From NCBI GenBank assembly GCA_947462335.1, contig OX381704.1:44334942-44398941 (forward strand): a DNA stretch of 64,000 nucleotides, written 5' to 3'. Below, one piece after another: positions 53,801 to 64,000 of the stretch. The first letter of the stretch is position 1. Every line of letters begins with the position of its first letter. The stretch is from Harmothoe impar. Taxonomy: Eukaryota > Annelida > Polychaeta > Phyllodocida > Polynoidae. The notes under the pieces are model-generated. The model was given only the letters and a program-made list of their open reading frames with translations. It was not told where the DNA came from and made no database searches. Both the position numbers and the translations under genes were made by a program.

Positions 53801-54563
53801 CGTCCCTCCGCAGCCTGGATACCCTGGAGGACCTGAGTACCCCGGTATGGGTAGTCATTTCTATGTGAAGAGTCAGTTGAATGGCCTGGTGTTGGATGCT
53901 GAGCATGGTGGCAGGAACCCTGGGACCAGGCTCATCATGTGGAACCAGAAACGTGGGGGCGATGCTGATAACCAGCTCTTCTATGAGGACCAGATGTCCG
54001 GCACCATCAAGTCTAAGGCCAGCAATCTCTGTCTAGAGTCGCAAGGTAGTTTGCATACACTAAATGAGTACTCTCTGCTCCTAACCCACCTTCCAAGCAG
54101 GCACAAAATTCAGTTCAACATTGAATCAATATTGAATCAACATTGTATCAACATAAATAGGGACATTGCTTTGTACAACAGAGGAGGTACAACAAGGTCT
54201 GCTCCCAGATTATTACCTAACTTATATATACCTAGGATAATTAAGGATTTTATTGTGTGTTCTAGCAGGATATTATTATAGATAATAATACTAAGATACA
54301 TTGGAACAAAAGAAAATAGGAATTTGAAAACTAAATCCTTGTCTAAATTATCTTATTCTGCAGGGAGCCATGTGGTTCTGAGCCATGTGCAGCCTGGTAA
54401 CATGAACCAGCAGTGGATGGTGATGGGTGACCAGGTGTGTATGAGGTCCAACTCCAACCATGTACTGGACATCGCTAATGGAAACACCAGCCCTGGAGCA
54501 CACATCTGTGCCTGGGCCAACAGCGGGGCTCCCAACCAGAGGTGGAACATTGAATATGCATAG
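50876..54563 (+). CDS. Double R-type (ricin B-like) lectin with collagen-like linker
   Basis: Four coding exons, 50876-51071, 51939-52134, 53489-54045, 54364-54563, with in-phase GT-AG junctions, encode 382 residues. Module 1 (about 1-131) and module 2 (about 251-382) are each a beta-trefoil of the RICIN type: NQLxYEDxxTGTIxSK, CLDV/CLES, QQWM, VLDIAxxNxSPGA and NQ-H/R-W. Both are interrupted by a phase 1 intron at the same place, just after CLD(V/S)Q, which shows module duplication. The linker (147-230) is fourteen GQPGFP hexapeptides, that is 28 Gly-X-Pro triplets with one Gly to Ser change, preceded by a His/Gly/Pro-rich GGHHHPGG. R-type lectins bind galactose-type sugars and are often used in recognition or defence. 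No signal peptide is visible ([10 protein letters not shown]), so the protein is cytosolic or secreted by an unconventional route. The reading frame of exon 2 also meets TAA immediately after the donor, so intron retention would give a single-module protein. Confidence 0.88.
52311..52643. repeat. Tandem duplication in lectin intron 2
   Basis: Two copies of a 174-bp unit starting TGTTTGAAAGTTATGTTGG at 52311 and 52485, about 90% alike by eye; the second has a small internal deletion. Confidence 0.85.
53010..53062. repeat. Half copy of the foldback element at 6858
   Basis: CATTGTCGCTAAAAC, TACCCTCACCTGA and the flanking TCAGAAAAGTGA match the left arm of the 6858-6947 hairpin. Confidence 0.5.
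53535..53786 (+). repeat. 18-bp coding minisatellite (GQPGFP)14
   Basis: Fourteen tandem 18-bp units within lectin exon 3, varying only at third codon positions except unit 11, whose first codon is AGC (Ser). Synonymous variation with conserved protein indicates selection on the peptide. Confidence 0.93.
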
Positions 54564-54676
54564 GTGATTTGACAAGATAACTATAAGAAGGGCCTGAAAC
54601 AAACATGAACCAATGTAAATGTGAAAGTGTACAGATTACATATGAGTAGAGTATGTGCACAAACAAGTCTAACAAT

Positions 54677-54682
54677 GAATAA
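54677..54682 (+). terminator. Polyadenylation signal of the lectin gene
   Basis: AATAAA 114 nt after the stop, with a GT-rich stretch (TTTGTGTTG) some 25 nt further on. Confidence 0.55.
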
Positions 54683-56502
54683 ATGATATACTTCCCTGTG
54701 GCCAAATTTGTGTTGAAATGCGTTAGACCGATGATGATTCTGGTATGTTGCTGTGTGACATAATGTGTACAGGAAATATCTATGTAGGCACCAATTTGAT
54801 TAATAGACATAATTTAGGGAACAATTAATTGAACTTATCTCGATAGGGTTGAGTGGCAGATCCAGGATGATCTAACCCCATTTTTATTCATCTCTATAAA
54901 ATATTGCTTGGGCACCGTAAAATGTTGTATCCTGTATGCTGTCCTTTTTCCAAGAAAACCAAATGACCAAAAGGTGTATTCTTTGATTTGAAATTTACCC
55001 TTTAGAGGCATTCTGGTCTTGGTATATCAGACTTTCGTGATTTGCCCAGTAAATACTCGATACTCATTAAATACTGCAGTGTTTTGGTTCATTCTGCATT
55101 TCTTGTGACGCTATATAGCTAGGGGGGCATGAAGGAACTAACAAAACTGTGAAGGGAATTCACCAATGATTTCCATGATTTCCTTATAGTAATGTGAATG
55201 TTTGTTTTGTACTGAATGTTTGTATTGTACTGAATGTTTGTATTATGCATATTATGGATACCATCCCACGTCTGATGCTTGCCCTTATTTTCAAAGGAAT
55301 TTACTGAGGCAAGAAACGACTTTTTGTGTTTGTATACTTATCTTTAAGATGCAAAGTATGGGTTCAACGTCCTACCACATGAAACGCTGGTTTAGAATGG
55401 TGAATAATTTCTTTTTTTTTTCTTTTTTGGGGAGTATTAGGCACATATATATCAACATACATACACAATGCCAGGAGGTTTGCATACAATTAAGAAATAC
55501 TCAGAATGATCCTTAAAGAGTGTCGCGGGCCTTGAATAAGTCATTTCAGTTCACCATTACAAATTTTGGGTTCGGGTCAGCAGTGAATGCTCCTTTAGCC
55601 CGCAACTATAAAACACTGTGTATTGTAGTTATAATGGAATTTGAAGGATACAACATCTTAGAGAGGGTAGAGTTTGTAGACGTCTGATGGCCGAGAGTGT
55701 TTGCATGATCCTCCAGCTGGTGCAAGCCTCTTAGGCAGTTCTCTTTACACAAGCCAGAGGGCAGTACAAACTGCAGTGTTCACTCGTATAGCACAGGCCC
55801 TGACTAAATAATCTACTGGGCTTTATAGAAATTGGCAAATTTGACCCCTTATCCAACTCAGTTCTACTCGTTTAGATCGTTAACACTTATATGTCAGGGA
55901 CCACATGTTAAACGAACGGGATAACGAGTTATTGTTGGTAATCCGAGGGCGTTATACGGAGATCAAATGACTTTACAAAGGGAGAAATCAAAAGAATATA
56001 TAGCCTGTTTGTTCTGAGCTATTTTAGTGAGACGTGCCGTAATATGTCAGGAAAGAGTGGGAAGGGGTGCATAGGATTAAATCATTTGCCATGATACAGG
56101 GTTATTTAATGACAGATACCATCATTATAAAGGGGACATTATACACGAGGTTAAGAATGTAAGTATTGGCTCAAATTGATGGTTGATGGCTGAAACGATG
56201 AATGCCATTAATTATATATGCATAATAATTCACTCCATATCTTGGCCCAGTGTGCGCATCCGCTTTTCTGCTTTACTTGGGGACCATTTTTTTCGAGAAA
56301 AGTTGAACATAGCTTTTACCCTGCAGGATTGGATTACTCTAGCTCTACCCTGTGTTACAAGGGGTATCCCATACCTCCCTGTTTGTGCTGATTCTGTAAC
56401 ACTGTAGCAGTAGCCTGCGCAATGGCCCTATAGGCCTATACATATACGTAAAGGCAGTCACTGTGACTCTGCTCTTGCCATGTCGAGTCTTCAGGTCAAG
56501 TA
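54683..56502. other. Intergenic, no gene recognised
   Basis: Only short open frames without splice support. Nothing else is recognised. Confidence 0.5.
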
Positions 56503-56711
56503 TGTGGCTGCAGATGGGTCAAAAGCGACCTGGCGACCTGGGCCGTTTTGGAGGCGACTTTCGACCTATTGCAATAATAAAAGTGACCTGGCGACTTTTG
56601 GACAAAATTGGCAATACTTTAGGGGGCCCAAAAAAGCGACTTTGTGACCTGGACCCCTTAATTTCGGCGACTTTCCGACCTCAGGGGGGGGGGACGCCTC
56701 TGCACCCCCAA
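56503..56711 (+). repeat. Dispersed repeat, second copy of the 290-505 family
   Basis: Same order of GCGACCTGGCGAC, GCGACTTTGTGACCTGG, CCTTAATTTCGGCGACTTTCC and CCTCTGCACCCCCAA as at 290-505. Confidence 0.78.
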
Positions 56712-56984
56712 GTATGTCGTCAGAATTACTCTATGTAATGGACATCGTTGATGGAGTGTCCGTTTGATAGGATTCTTTTGAAAGGGAATCAGGAAATGTT
56801 GGAGATAAATGTCTCCTTTAATGTGTAGCTGGCTACTAAAACGGATTAATTCTGGCTGACTCAGACAAGAGAGTCGCCGTAACCCCCTTTACAGTGTATA
56901 GTTCCTTGCTGAAGACACAATATCCCACTGAGGCTGGAAGTACCCTACTCACGGTTTTATCACCTACTAAGGATGCCGGACCAG

Positions 56985-57760
56985 CCTTAGACCAGCAGCA
57001 TACTAACTCTGTGAGCTGCGTGGAGGAGGGAACACAGCATGAGGGGCACGTGCATGGTGGGTCTCTGTGAACCTTAACCAGGACTAGGAACTACTAGGAT
57101 GAAGCCCCGATGCAGCCCAAGACGTGTGTGAACTGGTGGCTGCAGGCAGGTGCAGGCTGGAAGCAGAACACAGCATGAGGGGCACGTGGGTGGTGGGTCC
57201 TAGTAAAGCAGTAGCTGAGATATTGTAGCAACTACACACTCCTTACCCTTGCTGCTGCCCTATAGCCTTGCCACCCAGGCTTTGCTATCAGACCTATGTG
57301 GTGTGGATGGACCGGTGGCTGATTGTGGCTGTAATATATAAACACAGGGTGAGCAGCACGTGCACGGATGGCCTCTGGTTGTGGGAAACTATAGCTGAAA
57401 CAGACTCTAACCCACATCTATATTCTACCACTATGCTAAGCCCTACTAGGGACGGTGCAGTATCCCCCTCCCATGCAGCCCAATCCCCATGGTATATCTA
57501 CCAGAGTTTGGAGGCAGTGGGGATATAAACAGCGCATAAGGAGCACGTGGATGGTGAGTCTCTGACTGGAAGAAGCGGTAACTGGGATAGACACCTACAC
57601 TACGCATGGTACTAGCACCTGCAGTAGGTACCACAACAACTACATCATCTCATCCTTAACCCTACTGACAGTACTGGGGCCTACTAAGGATGCTGCCTCA
57701 GCCATGGTGGTAAACATGTGTGCCTACTGTATTAGGGAGTGAATGTACTAAGGGTATATA
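56985..57760. repeat. Degenerate long tandem repeat with CACGTG E-boxes
   Basis: About four diverged units of 135-190 bp, each with AACACAGSRTGAGG-like sequence followed by CACGTG (near 57049, 57184, 57358, 57547) and GGTGGGTC/GGTGAGTC. No coding frame is conserved across units. Confidence 0.5.
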
Positions 57761-58810
57761 AACACTGAGGGATATACTGTCCAAGGATGTATCCATGAAG
57801 TATTGTACTCGCAACACTTGAAGCTGTCTGAGGGTGTGGACATAGACCTGACAGGATGAGGTGACTGCATCAGCCTCTGGATTTATAAGGGTATGCTTGG
57901 ATTAAAAGAGGACCACAGGTTGGATAATCATGTTCGTTATACGGATTTTAGGTATTGTGTTACATGATTTGAACACTAAATTCACACATGACAAAAAAAA
58001 AGTGTAAAATCTAAGAAAGGCTTATTTTTTCCTATTTTAACCTAGCAACATATTCGGTTTCTATAAGCAAATTGAACCATTGGAAGCAATTACAGCTACA
58101 CATATAAGGCTTTGTAGACACAGACATTGTAGATACAGACATTGTAGACACCGGGAACTACAGTAAAAGCTCGTGTCGTAGAAAGTAGGAGCAAGTTTGT
58201 GTATCTGCAGCACAGTTACAGTATATTAAACCCAGGGCAGGATGGACATTAGCTTTGAATTTTACCAGCTCAAAGTTGTTGAAACGATGTAGATACCAGG
58301 GGGCAGACCGCTAAGCCAGAAAGAGCAGGAAACTAGGAGGCAGAGTCAGTAACAGCTGGTGCACCTGCAAGATGGCCATATAATAGTCTAGTGGGAACTG
58401 CCATCTTAGAACCTGGTAAGTTCCATACCTGGGAATGACACCACACACACTGGCCCTATGTGCACACACCTCCAGGACCTGCAGTGACCATGTTGGTACA
58501 GGCCATAGCAGACTAGATACTAAACCAATCAGACAATATTAGTTTCCCCCAGCGGCGCTAGCCAATCAAATGCCAGACTAATTTAATACGAGGGAACCAA
58601 TAGTCATCCAATATCCTTCTGTGCGAAATTCAAGCCTATAGCAGAGACTTCACCCTCACATGATTTGCACAGTGGTAGACTAGAATGGATTAGCCGGTCA
58701 TTAAGATGAACGTGAACGTACAGAGGGTACTGTATAGCTCCTGATGCCACCTTTAGTTACAGAATGGTAGCATAGCTGGAGTAGAGCTGTAACCTTCTAC
58801 GTCGACATCC
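57761..58810. other. Intergenic, no gene recognised
   Basis: Contains CCAATCA motifs near 58525 and 58561 upstream of the candidate first exon at 58971, which may be promoter elements; otherwise nothing is recognised. Confidence 0.35.
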
Positions 58811-58970
58811 ACGGGCAGGCACCGTGTTGCTCCCTGTTCCTCACACCTCTCGCCCCCTGTGCCCTCCGCTATCCCCCCTACACACCCACACACCCACACA
58901 CCTACCTGCTGCTGCTGCCCTCCGCCCGCAGCATCCTAAGGCGTGTTTCCTGCCTCCTGCTGACAGAGTT

Positions 58971-59008
58971 ATGCCGCTGCCAGGATACTCGGCCCCACCG
59001 ACCACAGA
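58971..59008 (+). CDS. Candidate alternative first coding exon 1a of a gene to the right
   Basis: ATG followed by 12 codons (starting MPLPGYSAPPTT) ending in ACAGA|GTGAGG, phase 2, after a GC-rich UTR-like stretch (58800-58970). The downstream exons are not in the window. Supported only by the donor, the UTR-like composition and the matching phase of the candidate at 60302. Confidence 0.3.
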
Positions 59009-59519
59009 GTGAGGCTTTTTTACGTTACTATCTTACTACATACTATATAGTCACTGTTAGAATATGCCTCTGTAGTTTCTAGTATCATTATGCTACATTT
59101 ACCCTAGTGTGTTGTACTACAACTTGTAGGTCATGCATTGATATTGACATCTTCATGAAACATTGATCCAATTGAAACCACACAGAAATGCTTATCACTG
59201 AACTAAAGTGGGTTCTAAAACACCAGAGGCTGCTCATCCTCGGACTGTCATCAAACCCCATTTAATGCTTTAACGTCGGGATGATGATTATCTTTTAGCA
59301 ATTATCACATAGAATTAACTATATATATATATATATTGACTATTGCATGTTATGTAGTAATTTTTAGAGTCCATGTAGCTGATAAACTAGTTTATATTGT
59401 TCAAAGTGTATCGTGCAATATAAGGCATTTTCATTACATATGTCTAGAGTATCTTGACATTAAATTCAGTCCTATTTATACTAAGTATAGACCTGTTACT
59501 TAAAATATATAATGGACTA

Positions 59520-59830
59520 TGTTGGCTGTAGCACAGTGCATAATGCTAACTTTAGAATAAATAATACATTATGGTAACTGTAGCATAATGCATTATGGTA
59601 ATTGAAAATAGTGCATATGGTAACTGGTAACATTAGCATAATGCATATTTGAAGCACCATATATTGCTAAGCCGTGCATCATGGTAATGTATGATAATGT
59701 AATATGCTCTAGCATGATGAACTGTAGCACAATCCATTATAGTAATTCAATGTTTATGCATTATGGTAACTGTAGCATAATCCAGTTTGGTAACATTTGA
59801 TAGCAGAATGTGTAATATAATGCATACTAT
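59520..59830. repeat. Short degenerate repeats around GCATAATGCATTATGGTAAC
   Basis: Many imperfect copies of GCATAATGCATTATGGTAAC-like words, each with a self-complementary ATAATGCATTAT core. Possibly an AT-rich satellite or a decayed element. Confidence 0.5.
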
Positions 59831-60301
59831 ACACATTAACTCTTAAGTAATGAATACAAATACAGTATATTGCACCGAATAAAGTAGTACCTCAATTAGT
59901 TAATATGAGCATGTCCTATATCGCTGTTGTGTGCATACATCTCTTTCTGTAGTTACTACTGCTGAGGCTGCTAGAGGTCAAAGGATACTGTGGACACTGT
60001 TGGCATAGACTGTCCTGCCCTTCCCTATGTCCACATGATTAACTACCGCCTACCTGCCTGCTACACGGCTGTTACATTAGCGCCCTGTTGTTGGACGTGA
60101 AGAGTAGCTCGCCCACTCTCCTACTGGGACCTATAGCTGACCTGTCATCTCACTCACTGCCTCCTAGTCCGGTCATCATTGACTCTGACTGCTCAGTGAG
60201 CTGCTCCAGTCTTGGTCCGTTCTCAGGACGTTGGGTTTAGTCTCTCTCTGTTCGGTGACCATACAAACTCTCTGACCACTGGGTCACAGGTCACCGTCTC
60301 C

Positions 60302-60348
60302 ATGACCAACTCTTTGTCCCACCTGCTCCGCAGAATAATGGCCACAGA
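60302..60348 (+). CDS. Candidate alternative first coding exon 1b of a gene to the right
   Basis: An ATG at 60302 and an in-frame ATG at 60338 both read into ACAGA|GTAAGT, phase 2, after about 380 bp of UTR-like sequence. The phase and the last bases (CCACAGA) equal those of the 58971 candidate, as expected of alternative promoters feeding one exon 2. The gene body would lie beyond 64 kb. Confidence 0.3.
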
Positions 60349-60354
60349 GTAAGT

Positions 60355-62970
60355 AGTATAAAATGGGAGTGTTTTTTAACACGGTTTGGGAGTTTTTGAA
60401 TATATGTTATTTTCAATTTTGGGGTGGGTAAAAGTGACATCCCCTTCCTGCGTAAAAGCTAGCGCATTACTTTTGTTCAGAGGAGGGTCGGAGAAATTGT
60501 TACCCCACACACGCGTGAAATCCACCACCACTCCCTGTTGTTGATTAATTACCACTCTCTAACTCTGAATCTATTGGAACTCTAATAACAACTTATCTAT
60601 TATGATATTAATACTTGCAGTGTGGTACTTCAAACTACCCAGTGTTGCCTTTATCCAAATTCTAATTTCCACAATATCAAAAGTCGTCATCTTTTCCAGT
60701 CTTTAGCACCATACGTAACTCCAATTCGGTCTGCAGTCCTCCCAGTTCCTATAAATTCTATAATACTTTTGTTGTAGCCTATAAACAGCATTGTGCGCCT
60801 GCCTATAACGCTGGTAGATTCGCAGTGCAACGTGGGAAGTCCATAGTGCCAGGTTCACACTGCCAACCAAATATTCTCTTAGAGGACAGGCTTCTGACTC
60901 TGAGTATAGCTAGATCGTGACATGTTGATGTCATGCAGACTGCCATCTAGGGGGTCTTAATTCCTTCACAGGATGGCCCTCTTGTAATCCCCTTTTTATA
61001 AGTTAGAATCTAAATATATGGCTTTTCTTAGAGGACTGATCTCATTAAGTTCTAGGTTCACACTGTCATTATTTAGATAGGGATAGATAGGATAAATTAT
61101 TAGGCAGGGTGATAAGAATGCCTGGGATGTAACCTGTGGGTTACATCACGTCTAGCTCTGTCTGTCTCTAATTATAAGTAGCACACCCAGTGTGAATTGA
61201 TTTGGTACTTCTTAACGAAAATACGGCTCCACAGGCAGACATTTTCAGTCCACTGGGATCAGCGTGGGTCGCAGTGGACCTGAAAACACCCACTTACGGG
61301 ACCAGCCCCACACCCAGTGTGAATTGAGTATAGTCCTTGCAGCTCTAGCTGCCCCTGTCTGCTCCTGGGTAGCTACAGGTGTTGTTGTAAGATGGTGTGT
61401 GGATTGGGTCAGCAACTACCTGTCTCTGTTAACCTCACTGAAACCAGCATCAAAGCAGTTTATGTAATGTCACACCATGTTATCGACATTTCTATAGCAT
61501 AAGATTATACTCATAAGTGGAGAAAAAAAGATTTACAGAAGAACATCCTTTCTCTGGCTGTAAAATGTAACTTTACCACAGCATCAAAGGTATTATACTT
61601 TGTAAAGAGTATATAAGTTCGTGTAGGTACACAGTCACCGTAGAATAGATTCAGTTCTACTGTAAAACTACAGTAGATTCTACTGTTTACCTATGCTAAC
61701 TATTGTAGGAAACCATATTTATCACCATGGTAGTTTTTACCTAGGGAGATCGAGCTGCCATAAGAGCTTATAATTATGTAGATTGTATAGGTGCCCCTAT
61801 CAGGTTAGAATATATCTCCTAGCAGCCCCCAGTAGATGTACTTAGGTTGTAGTTGCTCCCATTAGGTCTACATACACAGGCTCCTTGACTGCTTCCACTA
61901 TAGGTGGGGAGCCAGTCTGGGAGCCTGGGAAAGAGCTGACATGGGAACCAATACTTGGTATGGATATTGACCTAGGGTATTTTGAGGGTGCTGAATCCAT
62001 TTCTGCCATTTATAAACCGGTATCTAGATTGGAACAAGGTCAAAATGAAGGTCAAAGTCAGGCTAAGGAGTAAGAGAACTACTCTTACCTGGTCTATGGC
62101 AATGGAGCCTCCTAAGGAGAGTCCTGAGGATTAACTTGGTCCTTTGATACAGATGGAACGGGGCTATGTTATTATATTGAGTTAAATGCTGCATATGGAA
62201 ATGCTGTATATAATAGATTAATATATAAGGAATACAATATGCATCGAATTAGAGAAAAGGCCACACAATTTATTTCTATTGGCATGATTAAAATGACATT
62301 ACATGGGCACTCATATATAATAGTACGGTATGTATCTACCATAAATTCTTGTGTAAACACCTTACTCACTTATTAGCCGCACCTATACTTTGGCAAGTTG
62401 TATAAGCCTCATGGGGGGTATGAATATGGTGACTTCAGTATTTTACTATAAAAGCAAAAGTTTGTGTATAAGCGGCCCCTTGTCTTGGCCAAGGTCACTA
62501 AAGTCACACTGATGATCTGACTATTAGCTGTGGCCTCTACCTGAAAATTTAAGGTAATCATTCATAAATGTAGATAAATTAAACCTTGAATAGCCTCGAA
62601 ATTCCCCTCACTGATCTATGTATACATACATGTCCTACGGTAGCATAGATATCATGTCACATATATACATTGAGGACCGGCACTAAATCACTTTCTGCAC
62701 CGTGTGACAATAGCCCATTAGTTGCTATTACAGCTAGATAGCAGAAATATTGTTATATTGGCATCAGTTAAACTATGGGCACAATCTCCCTCAGCCTAAT
62801 TAGTCATTTTCATTTCATTTTTATATATACTATACTGTTGTTTTTATTCATAATTATGTCTGGACTTCAAAAGGTGATGTCACACAGACTTTGACAACCA
62901 CACCCCCCCACCCCTATGTCACTTTTTGTCACTAAGCCCAAAGACCCACCCACCCCCTAGCAGATGCTGT
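60355..62970. other. No gene recognised
   Basis: Possibly intron of the candidate gene above. The only open frames are short and lack signatures. Confidence 0.4.
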
Positions 62971-62974
62971 CATT

Positions 62975-63107
62975 TGACCTTGACCTTGACCTATGCATCC
63001 AGTGTGAGAGTATGATAGTATTCTAAAAGATACATTCCCTATATATTTGGTATTTAGATGGAAATGTGTGTACTTTGCCATAATAATCAAATCATGACCT
63101 TTGACCT
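62975..63107 (+). promoter_or_regulatory. Cluster of nuclear-receptor half-site repeats
   Basis: Three head-to-tail TGACCT half-sites with no spacer (62975-62992) and a DR1 (TGACCTTTGACCT, 63095-63107), with another TGACCT just after. These are binding motifs of nuclear receptors such as HNF4/RXR types. Function is inference. Confidence 0.4.
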
Positions 63108-63660
63108 TAGATTTGACCTTGTTCCTACCTAGATACAGCTTTATACATGGCAGAATCGGATTCAGCATCCTCTAATTACCATATTCCAACCCTCATATCA
63201 AGTATTGGTCTCCATGTCAGGTCAAAGTTAAATAATGATATTTTGCCTGCTTGGATCCCCAACTACTAGGTGCGACTCTAGCTGCCCCTATTAGACTCTA
63301 GATATAGTTTATACAGCTGTAGTCCTCTCTGTAGGTATGTAATCAGACCCTAGTATTAGAAAAACTAAAACGTAGAGTCATCCATTAGGAGGCAGGAAGT
63401 ATGTGCCCAATCATTGATGCCATCACATCGTGAAAACCGACCATCACCTGTGAAACATGACTTCATCAGTCTGGCTGATGTCTTGGGCCTGATGGCCTTG
63501 GGAGAGCAAGGACGGGCTTATTCAGGGGGGAACATGGACATCACTTTCTGCGTAATCTTAAAAGCAAAGCATAGTATCAGGTTAAAATCAAGACTATCAA
63601 ATTAGTTTCTGCATTATCTTAGAACTATATCCCTGTAGGCTGTAATGTTGTGCGACACCA

Positions 63661-63924
63661 CACTGAAAAAGTAAACTCGTCCCCAGACTTGTCTAAGTGA
63701 CTGTCATAAAATAAACGAGTCAAAAGTTGTCTAACATATCAGGTTACCATCCCACAAATAGAATCTGGAGCTGGCAAATGTCGGGTTTTGGGCTGGCACA
63801 TACCAAGTGGGTCTTCTATCTCCAGCTAGAAGACCCGCTTCCTTGTCACTTAGACAAGTTTTTGACTCGTTTATTTTATGACTGTCACTTTGAAGAGTCT
63901 GGAGACAAGTTTATTTTTTGAGTG
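63661..63924. mobile_element. CACTG-terminated MITE, 264-bp type
   Basis: Starts CACTGAAAAAGTAAACTCGTC and ends CAAGTTTATTTTTTGAGTG, with CA on both flanks. Inside are nested inverted repeats (GTGACTGTCATAAAATAAACG and its complement; AAGTGGGTCTTCTA with TAGAAGACCCGCTT). Homologous to the truncated copy at 23571. Confidence 0.75.
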
Positions 63925-64000
63925 CACTTGATTATACACGAGTGTTCACAAAAAGAAAACAAGAGTTTGGGAGCAGAACCCCCCCAACTTTCAAAAATGT

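Noticed and set aside
53475..53906. Minus-strand 143-residue repetitive open frame
   Set aside because: It is the antisense of the lectin linker repeat; the plus strand has the matching splice sites and lectin modules.

Overview
This is a piece of an animal nuclear genome, most likely a marine invertebrate. The evidence is small coding exons joined by long GT-AG introns, typical metazoan gene families (mARC, SLC46, MARVEL, R-type lectin), a eukaryotic tRNA-His gene, AT-rich intergenic DNA full of short inverted-repeat transposons, TA microsatellites and one Ty3/gypsy-type LTR retrotransposon. I cannot fix the species. A lancelet, hemichordate or similar genome would fit, but that is inference.

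Layout. Three paralogous mitochondrial amidoxime reducing component (mARC, MOSC-domain molybdenum enzyme) genes lie head to tail on the minus strand. The first (exons at 538-720 and 5866-6119) runs off the left edge. The second (9230-13512, 7 exons, 321 aa) and third (17785-28170, 7 exons, 325 aa) are complete and have almost identical exon lengths and phases. A tRNA-His gene (8634-8705, minus) lies between the first two. Inside the last intron of the third mARC gene, on the opposite strand, sits a four-exon MARVEL-type four-transmembrane gene (18951-21578). Further right on the minus strand is a four-exon SLC46-type MFS transporter (34401-37019, 495 aa).

The plus strand then carries a gene for a 382-residue protein with two R-type (ricin B-like) lectin modules joined by a collagen-like Gly-Gln-Pro-Gly-Phe-Pro repeat (coding exons 50876-54563). 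Its probable noncoding first exon ends at 40092. A 9,247-bp GC-rich LTR retrotransposon (41241-50487) has inserted into a TA microsatellite in that first intron, in the same orientation, and its 3' LTR ends only 375 bp before the next lectin exon. From 54.7 kb to the right edge there is no convincing complete gene. Two candidate alternative first exons (ending at 59008 and 60348, both phase 2) may belong to a gene beyond 64 kb.

The retrotransposon is the most remarkable object. Its two 276-bp LTRs look identical by eye, so the insertion is young. Gag and protease are joined by a textbook -1 frameshift signal (GGGAAAC, 6-nt spacer, 9-bp GC-rich stem whose loop holds the gag stop). The protease-RT frame is interrupted by a UGA-CUA, a known readthrough context. 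The RT is then broken by a small frameshifting deletion. After integrase the pol frame continues for about 1,050 more residues: an acidic/basic linker, an RS-rich region, two tandem C2H2-like zinc fingers and a novel C-terminus. Two CCAAT boxes, a TATA box and an in-frame ATG inside the coding sequence suggest that the zinc-finger part could be made from its own internal promoter.

Short transposons are abundant. A family with CACTGAAAA termini and 2-bp target duplications occurs at least six times, and there is a TTAA-flanked element, a 1.2-kb element with nested inverted repeats, and several foldback elements. All coordinates, splice sites and motifs were read by eye; no database search, alignment program or RNA folding was run.
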